From NCBI GenBank assembly GCA_002238415.1, contig MPMI01000007.1, positions 62,001 through 126,000 on the forward strand: a DNA stretch of 64,000 nucleotides. The letters run 5' to 3'. The notes under the pieces were generated by a model. It worked only from the letters and a program-made list of their open reading frames with translations. It made no database searches and was not told the DNA's origin. The position numbers were made by a program, and so were the translations under genes. Origin of the DNA: Desulfurellaceae bacterium bin18 (GTDB lineage: Bacteria > Desulfobacterota > Binatia > Bin18). This document shows positions 8,993 to 18,141 of this stretch, in pieces; within the stretch, counting starts at the first letter, position 1, and each line of letters opens with the position of its first letter.

Positions 8993-9280
8993 ATGGCACA
9001 GATTCCCGTTGTCCATAATCTGTACCAGGAGTTTGTCCTGTATGTCTCCATCGTCGATACCCAGAACACGATGGACGAAGTGTGTCAGACGGCTGCCCGA
9101 CTGAGTATTGGTTTCGAGAAGAACCAGCGGCTGGATACGCCGCTGCGGGTGCGGAAAGTCGGAGCTGAGAAACCGTTTCCCCGTGATATGACGGTTGAGG
9201 AGGCCGGCATCACCCCAATGATGAGCCTCGAACTCTTTTATGAAGCAGGAGAGTCGGTTTCGTCCGAGGCCACATCATGA
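8993..9280 (+). CDS. tmoB: Di-iron monooxygenase gamma subunit (TmoB-like)
   Basis: Small ubiquitin-fold subunit that binds the hydroxylase alpha-beta pair. The FPRDMT motif near the C-terminus and the segment VDTQNTMDEV match the TmoB/TouB family. I chose the ATG at 8993 (95 residues) over the in-frame GTG at 8978, because the mature family begins close to this point and the GTG lies only 3 nt after the upstream stop. The stop overlaps the beta-subunit start by four bases (ATGA), indicating translational coupling. Confidence 0.88.
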   Translation: MAQIPVVHNLYQEFVLYVSIVDTQNTMDEVCQTAARLSIGFEKNQRLDTPLRVRKVGAEKPFPRDMTVEEAGITPMMSLELFYEAGESVSSEATS

Positions 9281-10269
9281 GTACCAAACCCGAACCGCTG
9301 AAACCACTACGAACCTGGAGCCATCTCGCCGGCCGCCGTCGTCGCCCGAGCGAATATGAGATTGTCTCGACCAATCTCATGTACGACGCCAAGAATGCGG
9401 AGTCTCCGTTTGAGCTCGGGCCGAATATCCCGCTCTCCAAGTGGTTCAAAAAATATCGCCACGGCTCACCTCTCACCGGCCGTGATTGGGAGGAGTTCCG
9501 CGACCCCGCCGAACTCACCTACCGTGCCTACAATATCCTGCAAGACGGTCAAGAGACCTATATCGAAGGGCTGTTCGACCAGCACAACGAACTCCGGTAC
9601 GATGCCGGCCTCGACACTGCCTGGGTCGATGTCCTGCCGCGCTTATACACCCCGGCCCGCTATGCGTTCCACACTGTGCAGATGGCCTCGCATTATCTCG
9701 TCCAGATTGTGCCGTCGAGCACAATTCGGAACTGTGCAACCTATCAGGCTGCGGATGCGCTGCGCTGCGTGTCCCATATTGCGTATCGGACCGCCGAGGT
9801 GAAAAAGACCTATCCGGACAGCGGATGTGGGACGGCTGAGTGCGCCGCCTGGGAGAATGACGCCGCCTGGCAAGGCTTCCGTGCGCTTATGGAAAAGGTC
9901 CTGATCGCCTATGACTGGGGCGAGAGTTTTGTCGCCCTCAACCTGGTGGCAAAGCCGGCCATGGATGAAGCGCTCCTGCGGCAACTGGCGGCTACCGGCC
10001 GGCGGCAGGGCGACAGTTTGCTCGGCTTGATTGCCGATACCGAATATCGGGATGTCCAGCGCTCCAGAACCTGGAGCGCCGCCCTGGTCCGCTTTGCGAT
10101 TGAGCGACCCGAAAACCTGGCGGTGGTGCGCGGTTGGATAGAGAAATGGCTGCCTGTGGCCGAACAGGCCATCGACGCATACTGCCGCGCCTTGCCCGAC
10201 AGCCCAGAGGCGACGACCACGGCCACCCAGGCCGTTCACGATTTTTTACGATCTCTCGACTTAAACTGA
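9277..10269 (+). CDS. tmoE: Di-iron monooxygenase hydroxylase beta subunit (TmoE/TouE-like)
   Basis: The non-catalytic large subunit (330 residues) of the alpha2-beta2-gamma2 hydroxylase. The N-terminus LKTW-like (LRTWSHLAGRRRRPSEYEIV) and the segment LTYRAYNILQDGQETY are hallmarks of the toluene monooxygenase beta family; iron ligands are absent as expected. It starts inside the end of the gamma gene (ATGA overlap) and the Rieske gene follows 13 nt after its stop. Order alpha-gamma-beta matches touABE rather than the tmoA-F order. Confidence 0.92.
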   Translation: MSTKPEPLKPLRTWSHLAGRRRRPSEYEIVSTNLMYDAKNAESPFELGPNIPLSKWFKKYRHGSPLTGRDWEEFRDPAELTYRAYNILQDGQETYIEGLFDQHNELRYDAGLDTAWVDVLPRLYTPARYAFHTVQMASHYLVQIVPSSTIRNCATYQAADALRCVSHIAYRTAEVKKTYPDSGCGTAECAAWENDAAWQGFRALMEKVLIAYDWGESFVALNLVAKPAMDEALLRQLAATGRRQGDSLLGLIADTEYRDVQRSRTWSAALVRFAIERPENLAVVRGWIEKWLPVAEQAIDAYCRALPDSPEATTTATQAVHDFLRSLDLN

Positions 10270-10282
10270 CTGCACCGTAAGC

Positions 10283-10621
10283 ATGGCGTTCACCCGAGTC
10301 TGTAGCCTTGACGATGTATGGGAGGGCGATATGGTCGCGTATGAGGTTGACGGGCAACCCATTGTCTTAGTCTATCCCAGAGATGGAGGGCTGGTTGCCA
10401 TTCAGGGCTTCTGTCCGCATCAACAGTCCTCCTTAGCCGAGGGCGATTTCGACGGTCACAGGGTCCTCACCTGTAGCGCCCATGTGTGGCAATTCGATGT
10501 CACGACGGGCAAGGGTATCAATCCCCAAGACTGCGAACTGGCTCGCTATCCGGTCAAAATCGAGCATGACGAGATCTATGTGGACATCGTTGGCATCGCG
10601 CCAAAGCGCGTCGGGGTATGA
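10283..10621 (+). CDS. tmoC: Rieske-type ferredoxin of the monooxygenase (TmoC-like)
   Basis: A 112-residue soluble [2Fe-2S] protein that delivers electrons to the di-iron hydroxylase. The two cluster motifs are CPH (C44, H46) and CSAH (C64, H67), essentially the numbering of the toluene 4-monooxygenase ferredoxin. It lies in the operon 13 nt after the beta subunit and 15 nt before the effector gene. Its own electron donor, the FAD/[2Fe-2S] reductase (TmoF), is not encoded next to it. Confidence 0.93.
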   Translation: MAFTRVCSLDDVWEGDMVAYEVDGQPIVLVYPRDGGLVAIQGFCPHQQSSLAEGDFDGHRVLTCSAHVWQFDVTTGKGINPQDCELARYPVKIEHDEIYVDIVGIAPKRVGV

Positions 10622-10636
10622 GCTGCGAGGGCAGAT

Positions 10637-10936
10637 ATGGGTGAAAAGACAGGCAATAACAAAGTCGGCCCGGTGCTCAGTGCCGGGGACATTGCCGACG
10701 CGGCAATTGACGCAATCTACCAAGATAACCCGGACAAAGATGTGCAGGTTGAAAACCACCACGCTTACATTCGGGTCGAGACCGATACCGAGTGTATCAT
10801 CAGGCGCGAGACCATGGAGGCCAACCTCGGCCGGCCGTTCCACATGCAGGAGTTGGAGACCGTCCTGAGTTCTTTTGCCGGACAGATCGAAACCAGCGCT
10901 CACTATATGCGCTTCTATTTGACGAAGAATCTGTAG
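10637..10936 (+). CDS. tmoD: Monooxygenase effector (coupling) protein, MmoB/DmpM family (TmoD-like)
   Basis: A 99-residue cofactor-free protein that docks on the hydroxylase and tunes O2 activation and product release. The segment with AYIRVETDTECIIRRETME and the downstream LGRPFHMQELE match the TmoD/TouD family. It is the last structural gene of the operon. The sensor kinase that follows most likely starts 24 nt after its stop (ATG 10960), although the kinase frame is open further upstream, inside this gene. Confidence 0.92.
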   Translation: MGEKTGNNKVGPVLSAGDIADAAIDAIYQDNPDKDVQVENHHAYIRVETDTECIIRRETMEANLGRPFHMQELETVLSSFAGQIETSAHYMRFYLTKNL

Positions 10937-10959
10937 GGGAGAGAAGCGAGGGCCTGCGT

Positions 10960-12603
10960 ATGCCGCCTTTTGTTGAAGAATCTGTTGAAGAATCGTTGGC
11001 TGAACATTTGACGCGCATCGAACATTATATGCGGGGGTGTGAGTTGCTTGATTTCCCTCGCGAAGCTGGCGCCCTGCGGACCGAACTTGCCGCGTTCATG
11101 CGGACCCACGCCACCGCCGTTGTCCAAGAATGGGTCGGACTGATTGCCCCGACGTTCCCGCTTCCACCCGAGCGCGTCTTGGGCGTCACGCGCGATATGC
11201 GGGCGGCCCTCCTGCGGTGGGCCCAGCATATTGAGGATCCCCAGGATACGCAGACTTACGAATACCTGCGCGAACATGCCTGGCAGGGGTTTATATCGCT
11301 GTTCCCAGCCTCCCGTTTCCTGGCTAGCCAGATGAAGATTCGCCTCCTGCTCGTGGAACGTTTGCGCCACGCCTATACGAAAAATCGGAAGCAACTCGTT
11401 GCGCTGCTGACCCTGCTGGACCAGGAGTTCTCCGAACGGCTGTTGCATATTACGGATTTCTTTGTTGAAGCCCGAGAAGAAGCGCTGCGGGATGAGGAGG
11501 AGCGCCACCGCAAGGCGGTTGATTACGCTCCGGCTCCGATCTTTCAGATCAGCGGTCGTGACGGCACGATTCAGCAGGCCAACAGAGAAGCGGAGAAAGT
11601 CACCGGCATGTCCCAGGCGGAGCTTGCCGGCCAAGCCATTTGGGACCTTCATCCCCCAGAGGAAAAAGCCCACGTCCGCCGGCTCTATCAGGAGACTTTG
11701 AAGCGGGGCTATCTGGGCTGGGAAGAGTTGCGGCTGGTAACGAAAAAAGGTGGGAACGCGGTTCCCGTTTCGGTCTATTTTGGAGCGATCGAGCACCGCG
11801 GGGAAAAAACTATCCAGGGGATTTATGTCGATATTTCCGACCGGCGCCAGTTGGAGAGCCAGCTCATCCAATCCGAAAAAATGGCGGCGATTGGCCAGTT
11901 AGCAGCGGGGATTGCCCATGAAATTCGCAATCCCCTCGGCATTATTTTGCATGCCTTATACGATTTGGACCATATTACCGATACCGCCAGCCCGGACTTT
12001 CAAGAGGACCTGCATATCGCCAAGGGAGAAATTGCCCGCGCCCAGGAAATCATCACCAATCTGCTTGAGTTCTCGCGCGAGGGCGGGACCGATATGGAAG
12101 AGGTTGACCTTGACGATCTGCTGGGGAAAACGCTCCAACTCATGCGCAAGTATCTGGAGACGCATCGGATTCAGGTCACGACCCGTTTTGGTGATGTTGG
12201 CCGCTGTCTGACCAACCAGAACGCGCTGCGTCAAGTCTTTCTGAACCTCATCACCAATGCGGTCCAGGCCATGCCGCAGGGGGGCGAGTTGCGCTTGCAG
12301 ACGAGACGGAATGCCCACAATCACATTTCGATTGAATTCAGTGACACCGGGGTCGGGATTCCCGAACACCAGTTGAACAGCATCTTTAATCCTTTTTTTA
12401 CGACTAAGGAGCCTGGGCAGGGGACCGGACTCGGCCTCTCGATCGTACATTCGGTGATCAAACGCTACCAGGGAAGCATTGCCGTACACAGCGACGTGAA
12501 CCAGGGCACGACCTTCCTCATTGAGCTTCCCTGCCCGTGTGCGGATGACGCCCCTGCGCTGGAAGTGCCCCCGACTGCAACAACCCGGCCGTCCGTTTCC
12601 TAA
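10960..12603 (+). CDS. Cytoplasmic PAS sensor histidine kinase
   Basis: A 547-residue histidine kinase without membrane segments. An all-helical N-terminal region (about 15-180, reminiscent of RsbR/globin-like sensor modules, not assigned) leads into a PAS domain (about 185-300), a HisKA dimerisation helix with H320 in [10 protein letters not shown], and a complete HATPase domain with N box ([10 protein letters not shown]), DTGVGIP and GTGLGLS. I chose ATG 10960, after a GA-rich Shine-Dalgarno, because an earlier in-frame ATG at 10792 lies inside tmoD. It follows the monooxygenase operon by 24 nt and precedes an NtrC-type regulator by 23 nt, so it probably senses the substrate or redox state for this system. 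Confidence 0.88.
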   Translation: MPPFVEESVEESLAEHLTRIEHYMRGCELLDFPREAGALRTELAAFMRTHATAVVQEWVGLIAPTFPLPPERVLGVTRDMRAALLRWAQHIEDPQDTQTYEYLREHAWQGFISLFPASRFLASQMKIRLLLVERLRHAYTKNRKQLVALLTLLDQEFSERLLHITDFFVEAREEALRDEEERHRKAVDYAPAPIFQISGRDGTIQQANREAEKVTGMSQAELAGQAIWDLHPPEEKAHVRRLYQETLKRGYLGWEELRLVTKKGGNAVPVSVYFGAIEHRGEKTIQGIYVDISDRRQLESQLIQSEKMAAIGQLAAGIAHEIRNPLGIILHALYDLDHITDTASPDFQEDLHIAKGEIARAQEIITNLLEFSREGGTDMEEVDLDDLLGKTLQLMRKYLETHRIQVTTRFGDVGRCLTNQNALRQVFLNLITNAVQAMPQGGELRLQTRRNAHNHISIEFSDTGVGIPEHQLNSIFNPFFTTKEPGQGTGLGLSIVHSVIKRYQGSIAVHSDVNQGTTFLIELPCPCADDAPALEVPPTATTRPSVS

Positions 12604-12626
12604 ACGACGCGATTGGGACTCCCATC

Positions 12627-13988
12627 ATGCGTGGACATCTGCTCCTGGTCGAAGATGAAGCGAATATGGCCAAGATGCAGGCCAGGATTCTGCAACGCCA
12701 CGGCTATACGGTAGAAGCCGCCGGTCATGGCCAAGATGCCCTCCGGTTGCTGGGCCAGACCAATTTTGACGTCGTCATTACTGACCTCAAGATGCCGGTC
12801 ATGGATGGGATGCAACTCCTGTCCGCAATGCAGACGCGCGCCTATGAATGTCCGGTCATTGTCCTGACCGGATACGGCACAATCGAGAGCGCAGTTGCCG
12901 CCATGCAGTCCGGGGCGGCGGATTATCTGACCAAACCCTGCAACCCGGACGAGCTGCTGCTGAAGGTCGAGAAGCTGGTTGAAACCCGCCGTCTCCGCCA
13001 GGAAGTCTCGCAACTCCGTCACGAAGTCCGGCGCTATAAGCGTTTTGGTGAACTTATCGGACACAGTGCGGCTATGCGTCACCTCTATGCGACCATTGGT
13101 TCGATCAGCGGCAATAAAAGTACGGTACTCATTACCGGCGAGAGCGGAACGGGCAAAGAGCTTGTGGCTCGCACCATCCATCTCAAAGGGCCGTGGGCTG
13201 ATCAGCCCTTTCTCGCCCTCAACTGTGGTGCCATGTCTGAGACGCTGCTTGACAGCCAACTGTTTGGCCATAAGCGGGGCGCCTTTACCGGAGCCATTGC
13301 GGATCACGACGGTGTGTTCCAGGCGGCCAGCGGCGGCACCCTGTTCCTGGACGAGGTGGCAGAAATTCCACTGCCGCTCCAGGTCAAATTTCTCCGCGCC
13401 GTTCAAGAGCGGGAAGTGACGCCGTTAGGGGCCAGCCGCCCCATCAAGGTCGGTGTCCGCATTATCGCGGCGAGCAATACCAATCTCGAACAGGCGGTTG
13501 CCACGGGAACGTTTCGGAAAGATTTATTCTATCGCCTGAATGTAGTCCCCATCCATCTCCCCCCGCTCAAGGAACGGCGGGATGACATCCCTCTACTGGT
13601 CGATCATCTCGTGGCCGTATTCAGCGCGGCCTATAAGGTTCAGCCTAAACGCTTGACGACCGAGGCGCTGGACAAGCTGGTCGCGTATGCGTGGCCGGGC
13701 AATGTGCGTGAGCTGCAAAATGTGATTGAGCGTCTGTTCGCCCTGCACCACGGGCAAGAGATTACCGCTGCCGATCTGCCGGCCCCTATCAGCGGATTTA
13801 CCCAGGCCGACCCACACTTTGATGTGTGGGCGGACTTCCCTTCCCTGGCGTCTATGGAACGGTCTCTCATCTCGGCGGCCCTGCGGCGGGGAAACGGCAA
13901 CAAAAACGAAGCCGCCCGTCTCCTCAAGATTGATCGCCAGCGCCTGTATCGGAAGATGGAGAAGTATCGGCTCGAAAACGGCGACTGA
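12627..13988 (+). CDS. NtrC-family sigma-54-dependent response regulator
   Basis: A 453-residue two-component activator. It has a receiver domain (1-120, phospho-acceptor D53), a sigma-54 AAA+ domain with Walker A GESGTGKE near residue 172 and the diagnostic GAFTGA loop near 218, and a C-terminal Fis-type helix-turn-helix (NKNEAARLLKIDRQRLYRKM). It should bind upstream enhancers and drive RNA polymerase-sigma-54 once phosphorylated by the kinase encoded just before it. The obvious candidate target is the monooxygenase operon, though no convincing -24/-12 promoter is visible in front of 7457. Confidence 0.95.
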   Translation: MRGHLLLVEDEANMAKMQARILQRHGYTVEAAGHGQDALRLLGQTNFDVVITDLKMPVMDGMQLLSAMQTRAYECPVIVLTGYGTIESAVAAMQSGAADYLTKPCNPDELLLKVEKLVETRRLRQEVSQLRHEVRRYKRFGELIGHSAAMRHLYATIGSISGNKSTVLITGESGTGKELVARTIHLKGPWADQPFLALNCGAMSETLLDSQLFGHKRGAFTGAIADHDGVFQAASGGTLFLDEVAEIPLPLQVKFLRAVQEREVTPLGASRPIKVGVRIIAASNTNLEQAVATGTFRKDLFYRLNVVPIHLPPLKERRDDIPLLVDHLVAVFSAAYKVQPKRLTTEALDKLVAYAWPGNVRELQNVIERLFALHHGQEITAADLPAPISGFTQADPHFDVWADFPSLASMERSLISAALRRGNGNKNEAARLLKIDRQRLYRKMEKYRLENGD

Positions 13989-14012
13989 GCCGCCGTTTTC
14001 CTGTGATCGGGT

Positions 14013-14183
14013 TCACCCCACGCACGGATTTGAGAGAAGACATACGGTCCGGGTCACCTTTGACCCGGCGGGTAGGCCCTTGCAGAACGCCTGAGCGAAT
14101 TTTGCTTCCAGCACCCGTGCATCGATATGAGAAGGAATGGTCACTTCTGCCCCGATCCGACCAAACGCCAGCGTTACTCTCAT
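14013..14183 (-). pseudogene. Truncated N-terminal remnant resembling lactate racemase LarA (DUF2088) proteins
   Basis: A 56-codon open frame with an excellent Shine-Dalgarno (GGAAGGAG) before its ATG at 14183. The first ~31 residues, starting MRVTLAFGRIGAEV and running to VLEAKFA, resemble the N-terminus of LarA/DUF2088 proteins, which start with a short strand, a G-x-E-V-x-I/L-P turn and a VLE-P segment. Full-length members have about 420 residues, so this is a stump: the reading continues in unrelated sequence to a TGA at 14013. It lies 19 nt downstream of the crotonase-family gene on the same strand. Resemblance is by eye and needs a profile search. Confidence 0.45.
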
Positions 14184-14201
14184 CGGGTTCGCTCCTTCCT
14201 A

Positions 14202-15026
14202 CTAACGATTATCCCCAAACGCCGCGTCGCGCTCCTTAGCGCGCTTCGACCCGGAAAAGGTGTCTTCGCCTTTTTCCAGACGATACATGCGCGTAAGGGC
14301 ATACGACTGAAACGCGCCGGTGACACCGGTCCGAAAGCCGGCCTCGTCCTGCATCTGGTTCATCGAGAATTTGGCAATCCGCAGCGCATAGGCATCCTGC
14401 AGGGCAATCCGCTGGGCGAGCTGCATGGTCTCCACTTCGAGTTGGTCATGTGGCACCACCTCGTTGACCAGCCCCAGCCGTTCGGCCTCTGCGGCCGTAA
14501 TCCAGTCGCCGGTAAAAAGGTATTGCTTGGCCTTGCGAAAGCCGATGTCCCAGGCCAGGCTGGCATACTGGACATGAGCGCCTGCCCAGCGCACGGTACG
14601 ATCACAAAACTTGGCATCGTCCGCAGCAATAATGAGATCGCAGGCCGAGGCCAACATCAGCCCACCCATAATGCAGTAGCCCTGGACCTGGGCAATGGTC
14701 GGTTTGGGGCAATCCCGCCAGCGCAGGGTGCAGTCGAGATACAGATCGCGGCCGCGTTTATACTCACCTGGCATGCCCTTCGGATAGGGGCGTTTTTTCC
14801 AGTCTTCCCGCTCTTGTGGCGTGCCGATGTCATGGCCGGCGGAAAAATGCTTGCCCGCCCCGGCCACGATAATGACTTTGACCGACTCGTCTTCCGCGGC
14901 GGCGGCCAGGGCCTGATCAAACTCTTCCAGCATCAAGCGGCTCTGGGCATTGAGTGCCTCGGGTCGATTGACGGTGATGGTCAGGACCGCCTCGTCCTGT
15001 TTTTGGGTCAGGGTTTCATAGCTCAT
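14202..15026 (-). CDS. Enoyl-CoA hydratase/isomerase (crotonase) family protein
   Basis: A 274-residue crotonase-fold protein that binds acyl-CoA. The oxyanion-hole segments HFSAGHDI and GYCIMGGLMLASACDL are present. The two glutamates that act as acid and base in classical enoyl-CoA hydratase (GGGxELA and PE motifs) are replaced here, with M/L in the first and CDRT in the second. It is therefore unlikely to be an ordinary hydratase; isomerase, hydrolase or other crotonase chemistry is possible. The gene has a GGAGAG ribosome site and is followed by the larA-like remnant. Confidence 0.85.
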   Translation of the reverse strand: MSYETLTQKQDEAVLTITVNRPEALNAQSRLMLEEFDQALAAAAEDESVKVIIVAGAGKHFSAGHDIGTPQEREDWKKRPYPKGMPGEYKRGRDLYLDCTLRWRDCPKPTIAQVQGYCIMGGLMLASACDLIIAADDAKFCDRTVRWAGAHVQYASLAWDIGFRKAKQYLFTGDWITAAEAERLGLVNEVVPHDQLEVETMQLAQRIALQDAYALRIAKFSMNQMQDEAGFRTGVTGAFQSYALTRMYRLEKGEDTFSGSKRAKERDAAFGDNR

Positions 15027-15095
15027 GGGTCTCTCCTTGGTTTTCGGCAGGTCTCTTTGCAGCCCGCCCCCAGAGCCTGCCGCTATCCTGGGGCT

Positions 15096-15743
15096 TTACG
15101 ATCTGACGGCCAATTCTTCTTCTGCTTCTTTGCGGGCACGTCTTCCCAAATAGCCCCCGTGGTGGAACTTGGCGTAATCGGCTTTGGTAAAGCGTTTACG
15201 GGTCATGAGAACCAGGGTCAAGGCATCGCCCAGGGCCAGGATGGCCGTGGTGCTGGCTGAGGGCGTTAGGCCGATCGGACAGGGTTCTTTAATGGCCCCA
15301 ACGCTGAGGACGAGGTCGCTCTTGCGGGCAATGGGCGAGCGCGAATGACCGGTCACGGCGATGAGCGGGATGTCGTACAACTGTTTGGCCCGGTGGATGG
15401 TTTCCAGGACCTCACGCGTTCTGCCGCTATTGGAAAACGTCATGATAACGTCGTTTTCGCTGACCAGTCCGAGGTCGCCGTGAGCTGCCTCGCCGGGGTG
15501 CAGAAAACAGGCTGGCGTACCTGTTGAGGACAGCGTGGTCGCAATCTTCATGGCAATAATCCCGACTTTTCCCATGCCGGTGAGAATCACTTTGCCGCGA
15601 CAGCTCTCCAGCATATCCACGGCACGCAGAAAATCGTTGTTGAGACGAATAGAGCGAATTGCTTCGGCTTCGGCCTCAAGAACGGCTTGGGCATGCGTCA
15701 GCTCATCCGGGTGTTTGGTGTGGGCTGTGCGGTCTTTTGACAT
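15096..15743 (-). CDS. SIS-domain sugar-phosphate isomerase (KpsF/GutQ-like, without CBS domains)
   Basis: A 215-residue single SIS domain close to the isomerase half of D-arabinose 5-phosphate isomerase, which makes the precursor of Kdo for lipopolysaccharide. The segments GKVILTGMGKVGIIAMKIATTLSSTGTP (shown in part), HPGEAAHGDLGL, SNSGRTREVL and the later LALGDAL match KdsD/KpsF. The usual two C-terminal CBS domains are missing, giving about 60 percent of normal length; such short forms are known. It is followed by uvrB on the same strand ~120 nt upstream in transcription. Confidence 0.85.
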   Translation of the reverse strand: MSKDRTAHTKHPDELTHAQAVLEAEAEAIRSIRLNNDFLRAVDMLESCRGKVILTGMGKVGIIAMKIATTLSSTGTPACFLHPGEAAHGDLGLVSENDVIMTFSNSGRTREVLETIHRAKQLYDIPLIAVTGHSRSPIARKSDLVLSVGAIKEPCPIGLTPSASTTAILALGDALTLVLMTRKRFTKADYAKFHHGGYLGRRARKEAEEELAVRS

Positions 15744-15861
15744 GGATAGTCCTTCACGGCTCGGTCTGGCTGTCCGCTTTTAGCAGTTTGCGAGCGGAGT
15801 AAAAGTCCCCTGCCAGCCTCCACGGGAATCAGCCTGCCGGAAAGCGTCTCGCTGATTGCAC

Positions 15862-18012
15862 TCAGCGTTGCCAGCGCGCGCGCCGGCCGCGGGATTGGGC
15901 TGTGCGTGCAGTCTGCGCCGCGGGCTTTTTCCGGCGGCTCCTTGCGGCCGGTTGCCGGGCGGTCGATACAGGAGGATCCGCCGTAGCGTGTGGTGAGGCG
16001 ACTGCTTCGCCAGGCAGACCCAGGGCGCGCCGTTCCAAATCCTGCATGCGGTCCCGGAGTTCTGCCGCCTGTTCAAAATCCAGAGCCGCGGCCGCGGCCT
16101 TCATTTCCTTGCGGGTCTGTTCGATCAGCTTGGGCAGGTCTCGGGCGGCAATATATTCTGCGCTGTCCTCAGAAACGATGGGGACCGTCACATGGTCGGC
16201 TTCATAGACCTTCACCAGGGGCGACGACAGGGCCTTGCGGATACTCTCGGGGGTGATGCCGTGCCGCTTATTATACTTGGACTGGACGCGCCGCCGTCGC
16301 AGGGTTTCATCAATGGCCCGCTGCATCGAATCGGTTATTTTGTCGGCGTACAGCAGGACGGTCCCATTCACATTCCGAGCGGCGCGGCCAATGGTCTGGA
16401 TCAAGGACCGCTCGGAGCGCAGATAGCCCTCTTTGTCCGCATCGAGAATGGCCACCAGAGAGACCTCGGGAATATCGAGCCCCTCGCGCAGGAGGTTGAT
16501 GCCGATCAGGACATCGAAGCTGCCCTGGCGGAGTGCGCGAATAATTTCGACGCGCTCAAGCGTGTCGATATCCGAGTGGAGATAGCGCACTCGGACGCCG
16601 ATTTCCTGATAGTAATCGGTCAGGTCTTCAGCCAACCGTTTGGTCAGGGTAGTGGCCAGCACCCGCTCGCCTTTTTCAGTCCGCAGCCGGATTTCTTCCA
16701 GCAGGTCGTCCACCTGCTCCCCGGCCGGTCGGACCGCAATCTCGGGGTCCAGCAGGCCGGTGGGACGAATGAGCTGTTCCACAATGCGGCCTTTGCTCTG
16801 TTCGCGCTCATACTCGCCTGGCGTCGCCGAGACGTAGACCGTCTGGCCGGCGCGCCGCTCGAATTCATGAAAGCTGAGGGGACGATTATCCAGGGCGGAG
16901 GGCAGACGAAAGCCATACTCCACCAGGGTGGTCTTGCGCGAGCGGTCGCCGCGATACATGCCGCCAATCTGGGGGACGGTGACATGGCTTTCATCGATGA
17001 AGACCAGATAGTCGTCAGGGAAATAGTTGAGCAGCGTATGGGGCGGTTCGCCCGGCTGCCGGCCATCCAGATGGCGCGAGTAATTCTCGATGCCCGGACA
17101 AAAGCCCATTTCGCGTAAGAGCGCGAGATCGTACAGGGTGCGCTGCTCCAGGCGTTGGCTTTCGAGGAGTTTGTCTTCCTGTTGCAACTCTGTGAGCCGC
17201 TCTGCCAGTTCCTCTTGGATGGCCTGCGTGGCGCGCTTCATCCGGCCGGAGGTGGTGACGTAGTGGCTGGCCGGATAAATGGCAATTTTATCCAGCCGCC
17301 GCAGCACCTTGCCCCTGAGTGGATCGATCTCGGCAATCGCATCAATCGTATCGCCAAAGAACTCGATCCGTACCGCCCGGCTCTCCTCATAGGCCGGAAA
17401 GACCTCGACCACATCGCCCCGAACCCGAAACGTGCCGCGATGAAAATCAAAGTCGTTGCGCTGGTACTGAATATCGACCAGCTTGCGGAGCAGCGCGTCG
17501 CGGTCCACCTCGCTGCCCTCTTCGACAAAGAGGATGAGATCAAAATACGATTCGGGTGACCCAAGTCCATAGATACACGAGACGCTGGCGACGATAATCG
17601 TATCGCGCCGCTCCAACAGCGCCTTGGTTGCGGAGTGGCGCATCTTGTCGATTTCTTCGTTAATCGAGGCGTCTTTCTCCACATAGGTATCGCTCTGGGG
17701 GACGTAGGCTTCGGGCTGGTAGTAATCGTAATAACTGACGAAGTAGCGCACCGCATTGTCGGGGAAGAGTTCCTTGAATTCATTATAGAGCTGGGCTGCC
17801 AGGGTTTTATTGGGCGCCATCACCAGCGCCGGCCGGTTCAGCCGCGCAATGACATGCGCCATAGAAAAGGTTTTGCCCGAGCCGGTCACGCCCAGCAAAA
17901 CCTGCCGATCCAGACCATTTTGCAAGCCTTGGGTGAGTTGATCAATTGCCTGGGGCTGATCACCCTGGGGCTGAAAGTCCGAGACGAGTTTGAAGGCGGC
18001 GTGGACGGACAT
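15862..18012 (-). CDS. uvrB: UvrABC system protein B
   Basis: The damage-verifying helicase-like subunit of nucleotide excision repair. The 716-residue protein shows Walker A GVTGSGKT near the N-terminus, the beta-hairpin segment [12 protein letters not shown] that inserts at lesions, the DES-H Walker B (VFIDESH), helicase motifs near QTIGRAARN, and a C-terminal UVR motif ([14 protein letters not shown]) that contacts UvrC. A basic, Ala-rich tail of about 45 residues follows the UVR domain. It faces away from the cupredoxin gene across a 129-nt divergent spacer. Confidence 0.98.
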   Translation of the reverse strand: MSVHAAFKLVSDFQPQGDQPQAIDQLTQGLQNGLDRQVLLGVTGSGKTFSMAHVIARLNRPALVMAPNKTLAAQLYNEFKELFPDNAVRYFVSYYDYYQPEAYVPQSDTYVEKDASINEEIDKMRHSATKALLERRDTIIVASVSCIYGLGSPESYFDLILFVEEGSEVDRDALLRKLVDIQYQRNDFDFHRGTFRVRGDVVEVFPAYEESRAVRIEFFGDTIDAIAEIDPLRGKVLRRLDKIAIYPASHYVTTSGRMKRATQAIQEELAERLTELQQEDKLLESQRLEQRTLYDLALLREMGFCPGIENYSRHLDGRQPGEPPHTLLNYFPDDYLVFIDESHVTVPQIGGMYRGDRSRKTTLVEYGFRLPSALDNRPLSFHEFERRAGQTVYVSATPGEYEREQSKGRIVEQLIRPTGLLDPEIAVRPAGEQVDDLLEEIRLRTEKGERVLATTLTKRLAEDLTDYYQEIGVRVRYLHSDIDTLERVEIIRALRQGSFDVLIGINLLREGLDIPEVSLVAILDADKEGYLRSERSLIQTIGRAARNVNGTVLLYADKITDSMQRAIDETLRRRRVQSKYNKRHGITPESIRKALSSPLVKVYEADHVTVPIVSEDSAEYIAARDLPKLIEQTRKEMKAAAAALDFEQAAELRDRMQDLERRALGLPGEAVASPHATADPPVSTARQPAARSRRKKPAAQTARTAQSRGRRARWQR

Positions 18013-18141
18013 GTTAGTGCATCATAGCAAGGAAGTACGGGAGGGTCAGCCCTGGAAGCGAACGAACAGGCGGTCCCGTTGCAATCATCGTATGGTTGTG
18101 GCTCACTACAGTCATTTCCTAACACAGTGAAGGAGGACGGT

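Noticed and set aside
9643-10239. Long minus-strand open frames over the monooxygenase genes (also 925-1515, 7571-8737, 10915-11871)
   Set aside because: They oppose well-supported genes, have no family-like motifs and no ribosome sites; typical antisense shadows of GC-rich coding sequence.
10792-10959. Longer N-terminus for the sensor kinase starting inside tmoD
   Set aside because: The extra residues look like an out-of-frame reading of tmoD; ATG 10960 has a Shine-Dalgarno and the right spacing.
14049-14068. 8-bp stem-loop (CCGGGTCA/TGACCCGG) after the NtrC gene as a terminator
   Set aside because: No T-run follows on either strand, and it lies within the larA-like remnant; not called as a terminator.
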